DNA from: Campylobacteraceae bacterium
GTDB taxonomy: Bacteria > Campylobacterota > Campylobacteria > Campylobacterales > Campylobacteraceae
Length of the DNA: 9,253 bases
Direction: 5' to 3'
Assembly (NCBI GenBank): GCA_031282125.1
Contig: JAITEH010000075.1
Span: 1 to 9,253, forward strand
Of this stretch, positions 1 through 6,704 are shown piece after piece. A program made the translations under genes and the position numbers. Numbering within the stretch: the stretch's first letter is position 1; every line of letters starts with the position of its first letter. Under the pieces are notes generated by a model. It was not told the DNA's origin and did no database searches. It saw nothing but the letters and a program-made list of their open reading frames with translations.

Positions 1-420
1 GGTAAAAGGGGCAAAAAACCATCTGCATTTTTCAGCATACGAATATGCGATATCTTCATTATATTTGTTTGTTTCGGGTCTTGTTAAAAGAAGTTTGATA
101 TCGGCATTAAAGTCGCATGAGTTTTTATCTTTATCGTTGATGACAATTCTTATTTTATTATTCTCTCCTGCACGCAAAGTGCCGTTTTGTATGTCGTTAA
201 TCTCTACAAAAGTCGTATATTTTTTATCAAAACTCTCTTGAGCAGCTTTGATTTTATCGTAGTTTCTGTCCACATTTTCTTTTGTGTCAAAATAGTATGT
301 ATCCAGCTCTACGGGATATTTTACCGCTTCTACTATCGTATAGATACAAGCGGCAACAATCAACAAAATACTTATAATAATGCCGTGAGGCCAATAGTTT
401 TTATTTTTCTTTTTTTGCAT
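1..420 (-). CDS. FixH/CcoH-like cbb3 oxidase assembly protein (C-terminus cut by window edge)
   Basis: The frame is open from an ATG at 420 to the left edge (140 codons, no stop), so the gene is partial at its 3' end. It has a short basic N-terminus, one membrane segment at about residues 10-31 (beginning YWPHGIIIS) and then a soluble, presumably periplasmic part. A D-x-YY-x-(F/Y) stretch after the membrane helix, a helical region ending in FDKKY, and a beta-rich part with an LLLTRP motif fit the FixH family. FixH/CcoH proteins bind or stabilise assembling cbb3 oxidase and usually accompany the CcoI copper pump. Its start lies inside the 3' end of the preceding gene (20-base overlap, 401-420) and has no strong ribosome site, which suggests translational coupling. 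Family assignment rests on layout and motifs, plus position at the end of a cco operon. The translation was made by hand because the frame runs off the edge. Confidence 0.72.
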   Translation of the reverse strand, partial: MQKKKNKNYWPHGIIISILLIVAACIYTIVEAVKYPVELDTYYFDTKENVDRNYDKIKAAQESFDKKYTTFVEINDIQNGTLRAGENNKIRIVINDKDKNSCDFNADIKLLLTRPETNKYNEDIAYSYAEKCRWFFAPFT

Positions 421-1033
421 GACGGTATTGTACTTTCTTATATATATAAATTAAAAACGCTAAAGCAAACATGCCGTAAACAACAAAGCGTATCCATGCA
501 AGCGTTGAACGATTTGAGCTTCCAATGGCGCTTTTGAGCGTTATACCATAACTCGCGGCTATCTGCTCTACGATATCCGCAAAACCGTTTAATACAGCTG
601 CTGTAAAATTATCATAATCTTTTTTCAGCACCAAAAGCGGCAAAATACTTCCTACTTCAGGATATGGGCTAAGGACTTTAGCCTTGTCAAATCTGCCTTC
701 AAGTTCGGGCGAATATAAAATATCTACCACCCTATCATTTGTGAGCATAATCAAAAGAACATACGGTTCTTTAAGTTCTTTTGTGAAATTGCTCCAATAT
801 TCCGTTTTATTGACATCTCCGATAGATAGACTCACAAATGCATAAACGCTGACGTTACTTGTCTGGAAAAGCTCCGTGCCCATTTCGTTGATTTTGATTA
901 TGGCTTTTTCGCCGATAATCTTATCATCATTGAATATATAGCTCTCATTTGCGTTACAAAATAGCGGGATTAATAAAAAAAAGAAGGCAGCCGCGATTAA
1001 GCGACTGCCTTTAAAGATACCTGATAAAATCAT
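401..1033 (-). CDS. Secreted, C-terminally membrane-anchored TPM-domain-like protein in the cbb3 operon
   Basis: This 210-residue protein has a signal peptide (K8, R11, hydrophobic core 12-25, probable cleavage after C-N-A at 28), a periplasmic domain of about 145 residues, and a C-terminal membrane helix at about 180-198 followed by a very basic tail. The domain layout (helix, YAFVSLSIGD strand, helix, YVLLIMLTNDRVVDILYSPE strands, then a DYDNFTAAVLNGFADI helix) resembles TPM domains, which occur in secreted proteins with roles such as photosystem II repair; that is a fold-level impression only. Start choice: the ATG overlaps the stop of the preceding 33-aa gene (TGATG) and there is no good Shine-Dalgarno sequence, so translation probably depends on re-initiation. 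Its neighbours are the FixH-like gene downstream and the cco genes upstream, hence a role in oxidase assembly or quality control is inferred. The cysteine at 26 is not in a proper lipobox. Confidence 0.7.
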   Translation of the reverse strand: MILSGIFKGSRLIAAAFFFLLIPLFCNANESYIFNDDKIIGEKAIIKINEMGTELFQTSNVSVYAFVSLSIGDVNKTEYWSNFTKELKEPYVLLIMLTNDRVVDILYSPELEGRFDKAKVLSPYPEVGSILPLLVLKKDYDNFTAAVLNGFADIVEQIAASYGITLKSAIGSSNRSTLAWIRFVVYGMFALAFLIYIYKKVQYRHAKKEK

Positions 1034-1134
1034 CAGACAACGACCAAATTGTTTCCAGACAAAACGGTATAAGCCATCAAAGCAGCAATTGCTATAAGTA
1101 CTAGCACTATTAAAGCGCTGACTAATTTTTCCAT
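1033..1134 (-). CDS. 33-residue single-pass membrane peptide
   Basis: A short reading frame from ATG at 1134 to TGA at 1033-1035 encodes 33 residues: MEKLVSA, then a hydrophobic stretch (LIVLVLIAIAALMAYTVL) at about residues 8-25, then SGNNLVVV. Support for it being real: an AGGAG ribosome site lies 7 bases upstream inside the end of the DUF4006 gene; its ATG comes one base after that gene's TAA; and its TGA overlaps the ATG of the next gene. Without it there would be an otherwise unexplained 102-base gap in a compact operon. A charged start, one helix and a short tail are typical of small accessory subunits such as CcoQ or CcoM-like peptides, but I do not recognise a family and no function can be assigned. 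It is below usual gene-calling length limits, so it is easily missed. Confidence 0.7.
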   Translation of the reverse strand: MEKLVSALIVLVLIAIAALMAYTVLSGNNLVVV

Positions 1135-1135
1135 A

Positions 1136-1351
1136 TTATTCTCCTACTACCAGTTTTCTATGATTTTTATTATCATAGCTATTCGCTTGAATACTCTGGG
1201 TATCGAGTGTGTACGGTTTATCAGCAACACTTTGCTGTGCCACTAAACCTAAAAAGGTTAATGCCGCTAGGATTGAAAGCAATAGAACCGTAGCTATCAA
1301 CATACCTGTGATACCATGAATGTGAAAAATATGTCTGCTTGTATTTTCCAT
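1136..1351 (-). CDS. DUF4006 family small membrane protein
   Basis: The 71-residue protein has an N-terminus containing HIFHIHGITG, one membrane helix at about residues 14-38 and a polar tail of about 30 residues ending in LVVGE. This matches the small DUF4006 proteins found directly after ccoP in Campylobacterota; their function is not known to me. The start is supported by an AAGGAGAA ribosome site overlapping the ccoP stop, with 11 bases between the genes. The position, immediately behind the four oxidase subunits, suggests an accessory subunit or assembly factor. Three histidines near the membrane face (RHIFHIH) are notable in so small a protein and could bind a metal, but that is speculation. 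Confidence 0.82.
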   Translation of the reverse strand: MENTSRHIFHIHGITGMLIATVLLLSILAALTFLGLVAQQSVADKPYTLDTQSIQANSYDNKNHRKLVVGE

Positions 1352-1362
1352 TGTTCTTCTCC

Positions 1363-2244
1363 TTATTGCTTGCTCAGCACATAAGTGCTGACAGCTTTCT
1401 TTTGTATATCAGTCAAACGGCCGTCGTTAAATGAAGGCATGTTGCCGATATAGCCGTCTTTACCGCGGTTCAATACTTCTACAATGAAAGAAGGTTTGCC
1501 GTAATTTCTCAAATCAGGAGCCGCTCCATTCATACCTGAACCGTCTTCATCGTGGCAGGTAGAACAAATCGACCATGCATTACGTTCGTTTTCGCTAGCC
1601 CCAGAAGCATCTTGCGTACCGACTATGTATTTTTCCCAATAGTCAGCAGCAAAGCGCACGTCAGCTTCGTTCTCGATAAGACCGCCAAGCATCGGAACCA
1701 TCTCTATAAAAGGATAATCCATGCCTTTAGAGCCATGTACGACAGAACTTATCAATGCAGCTTTTGAACCCCATGTAGTCAAGTCGGCAGCTTTGCCGCT
1801 TATGCCTGTTTTATCATAACCATGGCATGGAGCGCACTGTACAAAAAACACGCTCTCGCCTATCTCTTTCAAAGTGGCTTCATCAGCATTTTGCCACTGT
1901 GCCGTAAATTTATTGTTATAGGCCGCAACCTCTTCGTTATACTCGCCGATTTGTGAGTATGCTCCAAGAGGATATGTAAAAGGCAGTAATCCCGCAGGTG
2001 CGATCATGTACCAAATAGCCCATATGCCAAGAAGTAAGAAAGAGACTGCCCATCCAAGAGGTAGAGGATTTTTATACTCTTTGATGCCGTCCCAACTATC
2101 TGTGCTCAACTCGCCGCTTTTTTTAGCGCTTTTAATATTTTTGAAATATATAGCCGCTACAAATCCCGTAATAACGAGAGTAGCTGCCGCACCAACAATT
2201 GCAAGCAAGTTGATATAACCATAATATTCGCTAAGCCAACTCAT
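1363..2244 (-). CDS. ccoP: cbb3-type cytochrome c oxidase subunit III, dihaem cytochrome c
   Basis: CcoP passes electrons from the cytochrome c pool to CcoO and the catalytic subunit. The 293-residue protein has two membrane helices (about 10-34 and 63-82), separated by a cytoplasmic loop with DGIKEYKNPLP, and then two periplasmic cytochrome c domains. Haem sites are C137-A-P-C-H141 and C227-S-T-C-H231; probable distal methionines are M182 or M185 in MVPM and M269 in NMPSF. The two-helix N-terminus is usual for the Campylobacterota form, and the length is normal. The start overlaps the ccoQ stop by four bases (ATGA) and has a GGGGAG ribosome site seven bases upstream. No key residue is missing. 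It is the fourth structural gene of the cco operon. Confidence 0.97.
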   Translation of the reverse strand: MSWLSEYYGYINLLAIVGAAATLVITGFVAAIYFKNIKSAKKSGELSTDSWDGIKEYKNPLPLGWAVSFLLLGIWAIWYMIAPAGLLPFTYPLGAYSQIGEYNEEVAAYNNKFTAQWQNADEATLKEIGESVFFVQCAPCHGYDKTGISGKAADLTTWGSKAALISSVVHGSKGMDYPFIEMVPMLGGLIENEADVRFAADYWEKYIVGTQDASGASENERNAWSICSTCHDEDGSGMNGAAPDLRNYGKPSFIVEVLNRGKDGYIGNMPSFNDGRLTDIQKKAVSTYVLSKQ

Positions 2245-2486
2245 TTTGTTGCTCCCCTTTGCTGTTCAATTTTGCTTTGTTTGATAGGCATGGATTCTAC
2301 AGGCTCGTCTAAGATATTATCTTCAAGAGCTATCTTGCCATATCGTTCGTAATTCTTTCTGCCGCTTTTTTCGGATTTGTAAAGGTGAAAAATATACCAA
2401 TACAATATAACTACCAAAAAAGTCAGCAAAGAATAATATCCGTATGCCTGATACTCAACTAACGCAGCCATTATATCTATGCTCAT
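2241..2486 (-). CDS. ccoQ: cbb3-type cytochrome c oxidase small subunit CcoQ
   Basis: This 81-residue protein has one membrane helix at about 15-36 (YYSLLTFLVVILYWYIFHLY) and a basic, then acidic, cytosolic tail. That is the layout of CcoQ/FixQ, which stabilises the oxidase core and is not itself a redox subunit. It lies between ccoO (10-base gap) and ccoP (ATGA overlap), the normal place. It is slightly longer than the typical 50-70 residues because of a polar tail. The ATG at 2486 has an AAAGGCG-like ribosome site; a second in-frame ATG at codon 6 has less support. Sequence conservation in this family is weak, so the assignment leans on the layout and position. Confidence 0.9.
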   Translation of the reverse strand: MSIDIMAALVEYQAYGYYSLLTFLVVILYWYIFHLYKSEKSGRKNYERYGKIALEDNILDEPVESMPIKQSKIEQQRGATK

Positions 2487-2496
2487 ATCACGCCTT

Positions 2497-3165
2497 TTAT
2501 TTTAGACCGTTCATGTAGGCAGTAAGAGCAACAATTTCTAAGATTTCGCCGCGTGCGAATGCTTCTTTGACATCGTCGCCTTTCATACTGTCAACAATCA
2601 CTTTAGCTTCTTCAAAAGCCGCAGTTTTTGCTTCTTCAAAAGTACCAAGCTTTGTAAAACCATCAACGTCATACGGAGTTTTGAATACTGCCTTAACAGT
2701 AAACGCCTCAGCGTAAGCCGTCGCTAAGTCTGCAACGCCAGTGTACAAATTTTTATAAGCAGGCATAATTGAACCAGGAACAAGGGAAACAGGATCTTTC
2801 ATGTGATTGTAATGCCAATCAGATGTTCTATAATTTCCGACTCTCCACAAATCCGGACCAGTTCTTTTTGATCCCCAAAGGAAAGGTCTGTCATAAGCGT
2901 ACTCGCCGCTTACAGAATACTTACCATATCTGTCTGTCTCAGACTTAAACGGTCGTATCATTTGTGAGTGACAGCCGTTACAATTTTCTCTTACATATAT
3001 CTGCTTACCTGCAAGCTGAAGTACCGTATATGGCTGCGTACCTTCAACAGGTCGTGCATTCTCCTTAAAACTTGGGAGTATCTCCACAATGCCTGCATAT
3101 GCGATTACTATAAATAGAAATACCGCAAAAAAGAACGGATTTCTTTCTAGCCAACTAAACATCAT
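2497..3165 (-). CDS. ccoO: cbb3-type cytochrome c oxidase subunit II, monohaem cytochrome c
   Basis: CcoO is the membrane-anchored monohaem cytochrome c that relays electrons to CcoN. The 222-residue protein has an N-terminal membrane anchor (about 10-30) and a periplasmic cytochrome domain. The haem is bound by C62-N-G-C-H66, followed by the family signature SQMIRP; M134 in GSIMPAY is the likely distal ligand. The segment SKRTGPDLWRVGNYR is also typical. Length and motifs are complete. The start is ambiguous: the gene begins ATGATG, with the AGGAGG ribosome site (3168-3173) only 2 bases before the first ATG and 5 before the second (3160-3162), so the second may be the start really used. It follows ccoN after eight bases. 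Confidence 0.97.
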   Translation of the reverse strand: MMFSWLERNPFFFAVFLFIVIAYAGIVEILPSFKENARPVEGTQPYTVLQLAGKQIYVRENCNGCHSQMIRPFKSETDRYGKYSVSGEYAYDRPFLWGSKRTGPDLWRVGNYRTSDWHYNHMKDPVSLVPGSIMPAYKNLYTGVADLATAYAEAFTVKAVFKTPYDVDGFTKLGTFEEAKTAAFEEAKVIVDSMKGDDVKEAFARGEILEIVALTAYMNGLK

Positions 3166-3167
3166 TG

Positions 3168-3173
3168 CCTCCT
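3168..3173 (-). promoter_or_regulatory. Ribosome binding site of ccoO
   Basis: AGGAGG read on the minus strand. The spacing is 2 bases to the first ATG (3163-3165) and 5 bases to the second (3160-3162), which favours the second as the start of CcoO. Confidence 0.75.
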
Positions 3174-4640
3174 TTACGCTGCTATAGGTGAAGCATTTTG
3201 AGGTTCTTTCTCAAGTGCTCTGCCCGCAGTGATAGTTTTAACGACATTGTAAACGAACATGAAGAATCCCACTACATATAAAGCACCGCCAATTGCGCGG
3301 ACAATATAGTAAGGCTTCAATGCGGCAACAGTATCGATAAATGAGTTAGCAAGACTTCCGTAGGCGTCTGTCTCTCTCCACATCATACCTTGTGAAATAC
3401 CGGCTATCCACATACTCGCAAAAAATAGAACGATACCTGTCGTTTGAATCCAAAATTGAGCTTCCATCAATTTTCTGCTGTAAAGCTCTTTTTTAACAAA
3501 TCTTGGAACCATGTGATAGATTGACGCCATCGTCATGAAACCTACCCAGCCAAGCGTACCGTCATGAACGTGTCCTGGAACCCAATCTGTAAAGTGCGCT
3601 AAAGCATTTACTGATTTGATAGAGAGGATTGGTCCTTCAAGAGTTGAGAACATGTAGAAAGTCGAAGCGATTATCATGAATTTGATAAGCGGGCTTGATT
3701 TCAACTGATCCCACTCGCCCTTCATGGTCAAGAGGATATTTACCGCACTACCCCAAGAAGGCAAGATTAGCACTACTGAGAAGATTGAACCCATTGTCTG
3801 CAACCAATCAGGAACTGCTTGATACAACAGGTGGTGTCCGCCTGCCCACAAATAAACAAACATCAATCCCCAGAAAGCGAATAGTGAAAGTTTATATGAG
3901 TAAACAGCCTGTCCTGACTCTTTTGGCAAGAAGTAGTAAAGTTGAGCGATAATACCGACAGTAAAGACGAATGCAACAGCATTGTGTCCGTACCACCATT
4001 GTACCATAGCGTCATTTGCACCCGAATACATGGAAACAGAATGCCACCAATCTCCGATTCCTGCTACTAAAAATGTAGGAATGGCCATATTGTTAAATAG
4101 ATACAGCATAGCTATACCTAAGAATGTGGCTATATAGTACCATACGGAGATATAAAGCGCTTTTTCGCGTCTGATACCTATGAGTCCGAATATACTAATT
4201 CCCCATAAAACCCAAAAGACAACAACCACTATATCCAACGGCCACTCTAATTCAGCATACTCTTTTCCTGAAGATATGCCCAAAAATAGGTTTATAACTG
4301 CAACCAATATGAGTAAGAAATATACCCAAAAATGCAGTTTGCCGATAAACAAAAGAAACGGCGACTCAGCCAATGAGACTTTGAGCACACGTTGTCCAAC
4401 ATAGTACCAAGTTGCAAATATTCCGCTTAACATAAAGCCGAAGATAACTCCGGATGTATGCAGAATTCTTAACCTGCTGAACGTACCATACTCGCCGAGC
4501 AGGTAATTCAAATCAGGAAAAGCCATTTGCAAGGCAATCACAACACCCAAGACCATACCTATAATGCCAAATAATATGGCAGAGAAGGTGAATAGCTTGG
4601 CAACCGAATAGTCGTAGTTCAATGCATTCGTAGCCTGCAT
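3174..4640 (-). CDS. ccoN: cbb3-type cytochrome c oxidase subunit I, catalytic
   Basis: CcoN reduces oxygen to water at a haem b3-CuB centre and pumps protons, with the high oxygen affinity needed for microaerobic respiration. The 488-residue protein is hydrophobic throughout, with about 12 membrane helices. All metal ligands can be placed: H61 (haem b), H219, H269 and H270 (CuB), H357 in PGHVHDG (haem b3) and H359 (haem b). Y263 sits at the cross-linked tyrosine position and E335 at the conserved glutamate. From memory these match the Pseudomonas stutzeri CcoN numbers with a constant shift of 12. The start is backed by a strong AGGAGG site. It is the first gene of the operon, with its own promoter in the 176-base gap after the response regulator gene. 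Confidence 0.98.
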   Translation of the reverse strand: MQATNALNYDYSVAKLFTFSAILFGIIGMVLGVVIALQMAFPDLNYLLGEYGTFSRLRILHTSGVIFGFMLSGIFATWYYVGQRVLKVSLAESPFLLFIGKLHFWVYFLLILVAVINLFLGISSGKEYAELEWPLDIVVVVFWVLWGISIFGLIGIRREKALYISVWYYIATFLGIAMLYLFNNMAIPTFLVAGIGDWWHSVSMYSGANDAMVQWWYGHNAVAFVFTVGIIAQLYYFLPKESGQAVYSYKLSLFAFWGLMFVYLWAGGHHLLYQAVPDWLQTMGSIFSVVLILPSWGSAVNILLTMKGEWDQLKSSPLIKFMIIASTFYMFSTLEGPILSIKSVNALAHFTDWVPGHVHDGTLGWVGFMTMASIYHMVPRFVKKELYSRKLMEAQFWIQTTGIVLFFASMWIAGISQGMMWRETDAYGSLANSFIDTVAALKPYYIVRAIGGALYVVGFFMFVYNVVKTITAGRALEKEPQNASPIAA

Positions 4641-4646
4641 TAAATT

Positions 4647-4652
4647 CCTCCT
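4647..4652 (-). promoter_or_regulatory. Strong ribosome binding site of ccoN
   Basis: AGGAGG on the minus strand, 6 bases before the ATG at 4638-4640. It is a perfect anti-16S match and fixes the ccoN start. Confidence 0.88.
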
Positions 4653-4694
4653 AAGTAAAGTTTTTATGTCACAAGAATATCACATAACAGGATG

Positions 4695-4721
4695 ATTATA
4701 ATACATTCAAGATACAATCAA
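4695..4721 (-). promoter_or_regulatory. Predicted sigma70-type promoter of the ccoNOQP operon
   Basis: On the minus strand there is a perfect TATAAT (4695-4700) with a TTGATT -35-like hexamer (4716-4721) 15 bases upstream. The short spacer, and the weak -35 usual in Campylobacterota, make TATAAT the main evidence. Transcription would begin near 4688, giving a leader of about 48 bases with the AGGAGG site. It lies downstream of the terminator of the preceding operon, so ccoN would be independently transcribed. Confidence 0.6.
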
Positions 4722-4722
4722 G
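4701..4722 (-). repeat. Two tandem 11-base direct repeats at the ccoN promoter; possible regulator binding site
   Basis: On the minus strand CTTGATTGTAT is followed directly by CTTGAATGTAT (10 of 11 identical). They abut the TATAAT element and cover the -35 region. A period of 11 bp is about one helical turn, the arrangement bound by dimers of OmpR-family regulators, and such a regulator is encoded just upstream (4817-5488). Identity of the binding protein is inferred only. Confidence 0.5.
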
Positions 4723-4772
4723 CTTAATAAGATTAGCTATATCTTAAATAAATTAATCAACTGAACGAATTT

Positions 4773-4799
4773 AAAAAAATCCCTATTTTTAGGGCATTT
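4773..4799 (-). terminator. Rho-independent terminator after the response regulator gene
   Basis: On the minus strand CCCTA and TAGGG pair across an AAAA loop; the stem is extended by AAAT and ATTT with one bulged G, and a run of T follows. It begins 18 bases after the response regulator stop, so it should end the DUF507-to-regulator transcript ahead of the ccoN promoter. The stem is modest in GC, so some read-through into ccoN is possible. Confidence 0.68.
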
Positions 4800-4816
4800 A
4801 CATTCATTCATTTACT

Positions 4817-5488
4817 CTATAAAATTTTATATCCAAGCGTCGGTATATTTTTTATAAAATATTTATTCGTTTTATTTCTTATTCTTTTTACAAATGTTCT
4901 AACGGCCGCATCACTCGTATTTTTCGACCATATGCATCGCTTTATATCTTCATGCAGCGCGAAATGATCTACGCTGTCCACTAAAAATGAGATAAAAGCA
5001 ATCTCTTTTTTCGTCAAAGTTATGACTGCGCCGTCTTTTATCAGCGCTTTTTTGTTTTTGTCAAACTGATATCCGTCTCCAAGCTCCGTTATATTGCCGA
5101 CGGTAAATCTCTGCTGCGCCAGCTTTGTAATCAACGATAAAAGTTCATCTGGATATATAGGCTTGATGATATACTTGTCCACGCCCACATCGATAGCTCC
5201 CAAAAGCTTCTCTTTCTCGCTGAAAGCGCTTAACACAACAACAAGCGTATCTTTCGACATAGCTTTGATATCGCGCGCCAAAGAGAGTCCGTCTTTGACG
5301 GGCATCAACAAATCCGTTATCACGATATCAGGTTTATATTTTTTAAACTTTTTCAAACCCTCATTGCCGTCTGCGGCAGTAAAAAAGAGTTTGAATTCGT
5401 CTCTTATGGCGTTCGCCAACGTTCTGCGTATATTGGCTTCATCTTCCACATATAGAGCAGTTATATTTTTAAGTTCACTCTGTGCCAT
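4817..5488 (-). CDS. OmpR/PhoB-type response regulator
   Basis: A 223-residue cytosolic transcription regulator. The receiver domain (about 8-120) has the acidic pair E15/D16, phosphoacceptor D59 in ITDLLMP, S87 and K109 in IIKP, so all active-site residues are present. The C-terminal domain (about 130-223) has winged-helix features: a LTKKEIAFISFLV helix, AAVRTFVKRIRNK as recognition helix and a NIPTLGYKIL hairpin end. It overlaps the upstream kinase gene by 14 bases, with GGGGAG as ribosome site inside that gene, so the two are a cognate pair. The position matches Cj1491c of C. jejuni which, as I recall, is BumR of the butyrate-responsive BumSR system; orthology is likely by synteny but the signal here may differ. 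A direct-repeat site at the neighbouring ccoN promoter is a candidate target. Confidence 0.93.
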   Translation of the reverse strand: MAQSELKNITALYVEDEANIRRTLANAIRDEFKLFFTAADGNEGLKKFKKYKPDIVITDLLMPVKDGLSLARDIKAMSKDTLVVVLSAFSEKEKLLGAIDVGVDKYIIKPIYPDELLSLITKLAQQRFTVGNITELGDGYQFDKNKKALIKDGAVITLTKKEIAFISFLVDSVDHFALHEDIKRCIWSKNTSDAAVRTFVKRIRNKTNKYFIKNIPTLGYKIL

Positions 5489-6704
5489 TTTTCTCCCCTT
5501 TAATAGGTATTTTTATTATAAAGTCCGCACCCGCACTTTTGTTTTTGACGCACACAACGCCATTCATACTGTTTTCCACTATCATTTTTACTATATACAA
5601 ACCAAGCCCGGTTCCCAAACTTGCATGCTTTGTCGTAAAATACGGCTCAAAAATTTTATCGATTATAGCCTCGTCTATACCTCCCGCATTATCGTGTATG
5701 TGTATATATACATATTTCTTCTCTTTTTTTGCAGACACCGATATGACGCGCTTTTCGATATTTTTATCCTTGAAAGCGTCTTTGGCGTTGTTGATTATAT
5801 TTAAAATCGCTTGAGAGAGTTCGTTTTTGTAGCCGAAAACTTTTATTGTTTTGCTTGCTTTGATTTTTACCTGTATTTTTGCTTTGATGAGAGAGCCTGC
5901 CAAGATAGAGACTACTTCATTTATCGCATCTTTTATAAAAAATGTATCTTTGTGCTTTTCGGGGTTGAAAAAATTTCTGAAATCTTCTATAGTTTGAGAC
6001 ATTCTGTCTATGACTTTTTTGCCGTGTTCATAGTGCTTTTCTATCCCGCTTAAGTCGTTTTGTATGAAAGATTTTTTTATGCCGAATAAAATTATCCCGA
6101 GCTCCGATAACGGCTGTCTCCATTGATGAGCGATATTTCCTATCATTTCGCCCATTGCCGCAAGACGCGCCTGCTGAAATACCATTTTATCTTTTTCGCG
6201 GTTTTTTTCAACCTCTTCTTTGACTCTCATCTCCAAATTTCTATTCAAATCAAGGAGTTGTTTGGTCTGTTTTTCTACCCTATTTTCAAGTGTTGCATTC
6301 AATTGTTTTAGCTCTTCTTCTTTTCTTGTTAGTTCTTCTGTCAAAAGAACGTTTTCCGTAACATCGTATCTTATAGCTATAAATTCTAAAATATTTCCTT
6401 TTTTATCTAAAATCGGAAAAATAGTCGTATTTACGTAAAAGGTGGAACCGTCTTTTGCTCTGTTTTTTGCAGTTGTTTTAAATGTCTCTTTGCGTAAGAT
6501 TGTTTTCCAAAGCAGTTCAAAATTTGACTTCGGAACATCAGGATGACGTACTATATTATGATTTTTGCCTATAAGCTCCTCTTTTGCAAAACCGCTGATT
6601 TTACAAAACTCCTCATTCACAAAAGTAATGATACCGTTAATGTCTGTTTTCGAGACTATGTTGCTCTTTTCTACGGCAGTTTTGTACTGCTTAAGCTCTT
6701 CCAT
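5475..6704 (-). CDS. Cytosolic PAS-domain sensor histidine kinase
   Basis: A 409-residue protein without membrane segments. Domains in order: PAS with PAC (about 14-120), coiled coil (about 120-175), DHp with H193 in GNIAHQWRQPL, and HATPase_c with N-box N302-A310, G1 D338-G342 (DNAGG), F-box EPYFTTK and G2 G364-G368 (GTGLG). All kinase boxes look intact. The PAS carries NIVRHPD (50-56), very like the FAD-binding stretch of the Aer redox sensor, so a flavin or redox signal is possible. Start choice: I take the ATG at 6704, with GGAG seven bases upstream; an in-frame ATG ten codons earlier has less support. The gene overlaps the SafE-like gene by 14 bases and the regulator gene by 14. The syntenic C. 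jejuni protein (Cj1492c, BumS, from memory) is reported to act mainly as a phosphatase. Confidence 0.93.
   Translation of the reverse strand: MEELKQYKTAVEKSNIVSKTDINGIITFVNEEFCKISGFAKEELIGKNHNIVRHPDVPKSNFELLWKTILRKETFKTTAKNRAKDGSTFYVNTTIFPILDKKGNILEFIAIRYDVTENVLLTEELTRKEEELKQLNATLENRVEKQTKQLLDLNRNLEMRVKEEVEKNREKDKMVFQQARLAAMGEMIGNIAHQWRQPLSELGIILFGIKKSFIQNDLSGIEKHYEHGKKVIDRMSQTIEDFRNFFNPEKHKDTFFIKDAINEVVSILAGSLIKAKIQVKIKASKTIKVFGYKNELSQAILNIINNAKDAFKDKNIEKRVISVSAKKEKKYVYIHIHDNAGGIDEAIIDKIFEPYFTTKHASLGTGLGLYIVKMIVENSMNGVVCVKNKSAGADFIIKIPIKGEKNGTE

Noticed and set aside
187..537. A 116-codon plus-strand open frame at the left end.
   Set aside because: It is antisense to the FixH-like and TPM-like genes and has no recognisable motif; it is a shadow of AT-rich coding DNA.
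946..960. A lipoprotein cysteine at the end of the TPM-like protein's signal peptide.
   Set aside because: The sequence before the cysteine is PLF; phenylalanine at -1 does not fit a lipobox, and cleavage after C-N-A is more likely.
4708..4724. An FNR-like box (TTGAT-N4-ATCAA) in the ccoN promoter.
   Set aside because: The left half TTGAT is present, but the right half reads TCTTG, not ATCAA; the tandem direct repeat explains the bases better.
5094..5804. A 236-codon plus-strand open frame.
   Set aside because: It lies wholly over the kinase and regulator genes, whose protein motifs are unmistakable. Its translation is low-complexity, rich in S, F, I and Y, with no domain and no ribosome site.
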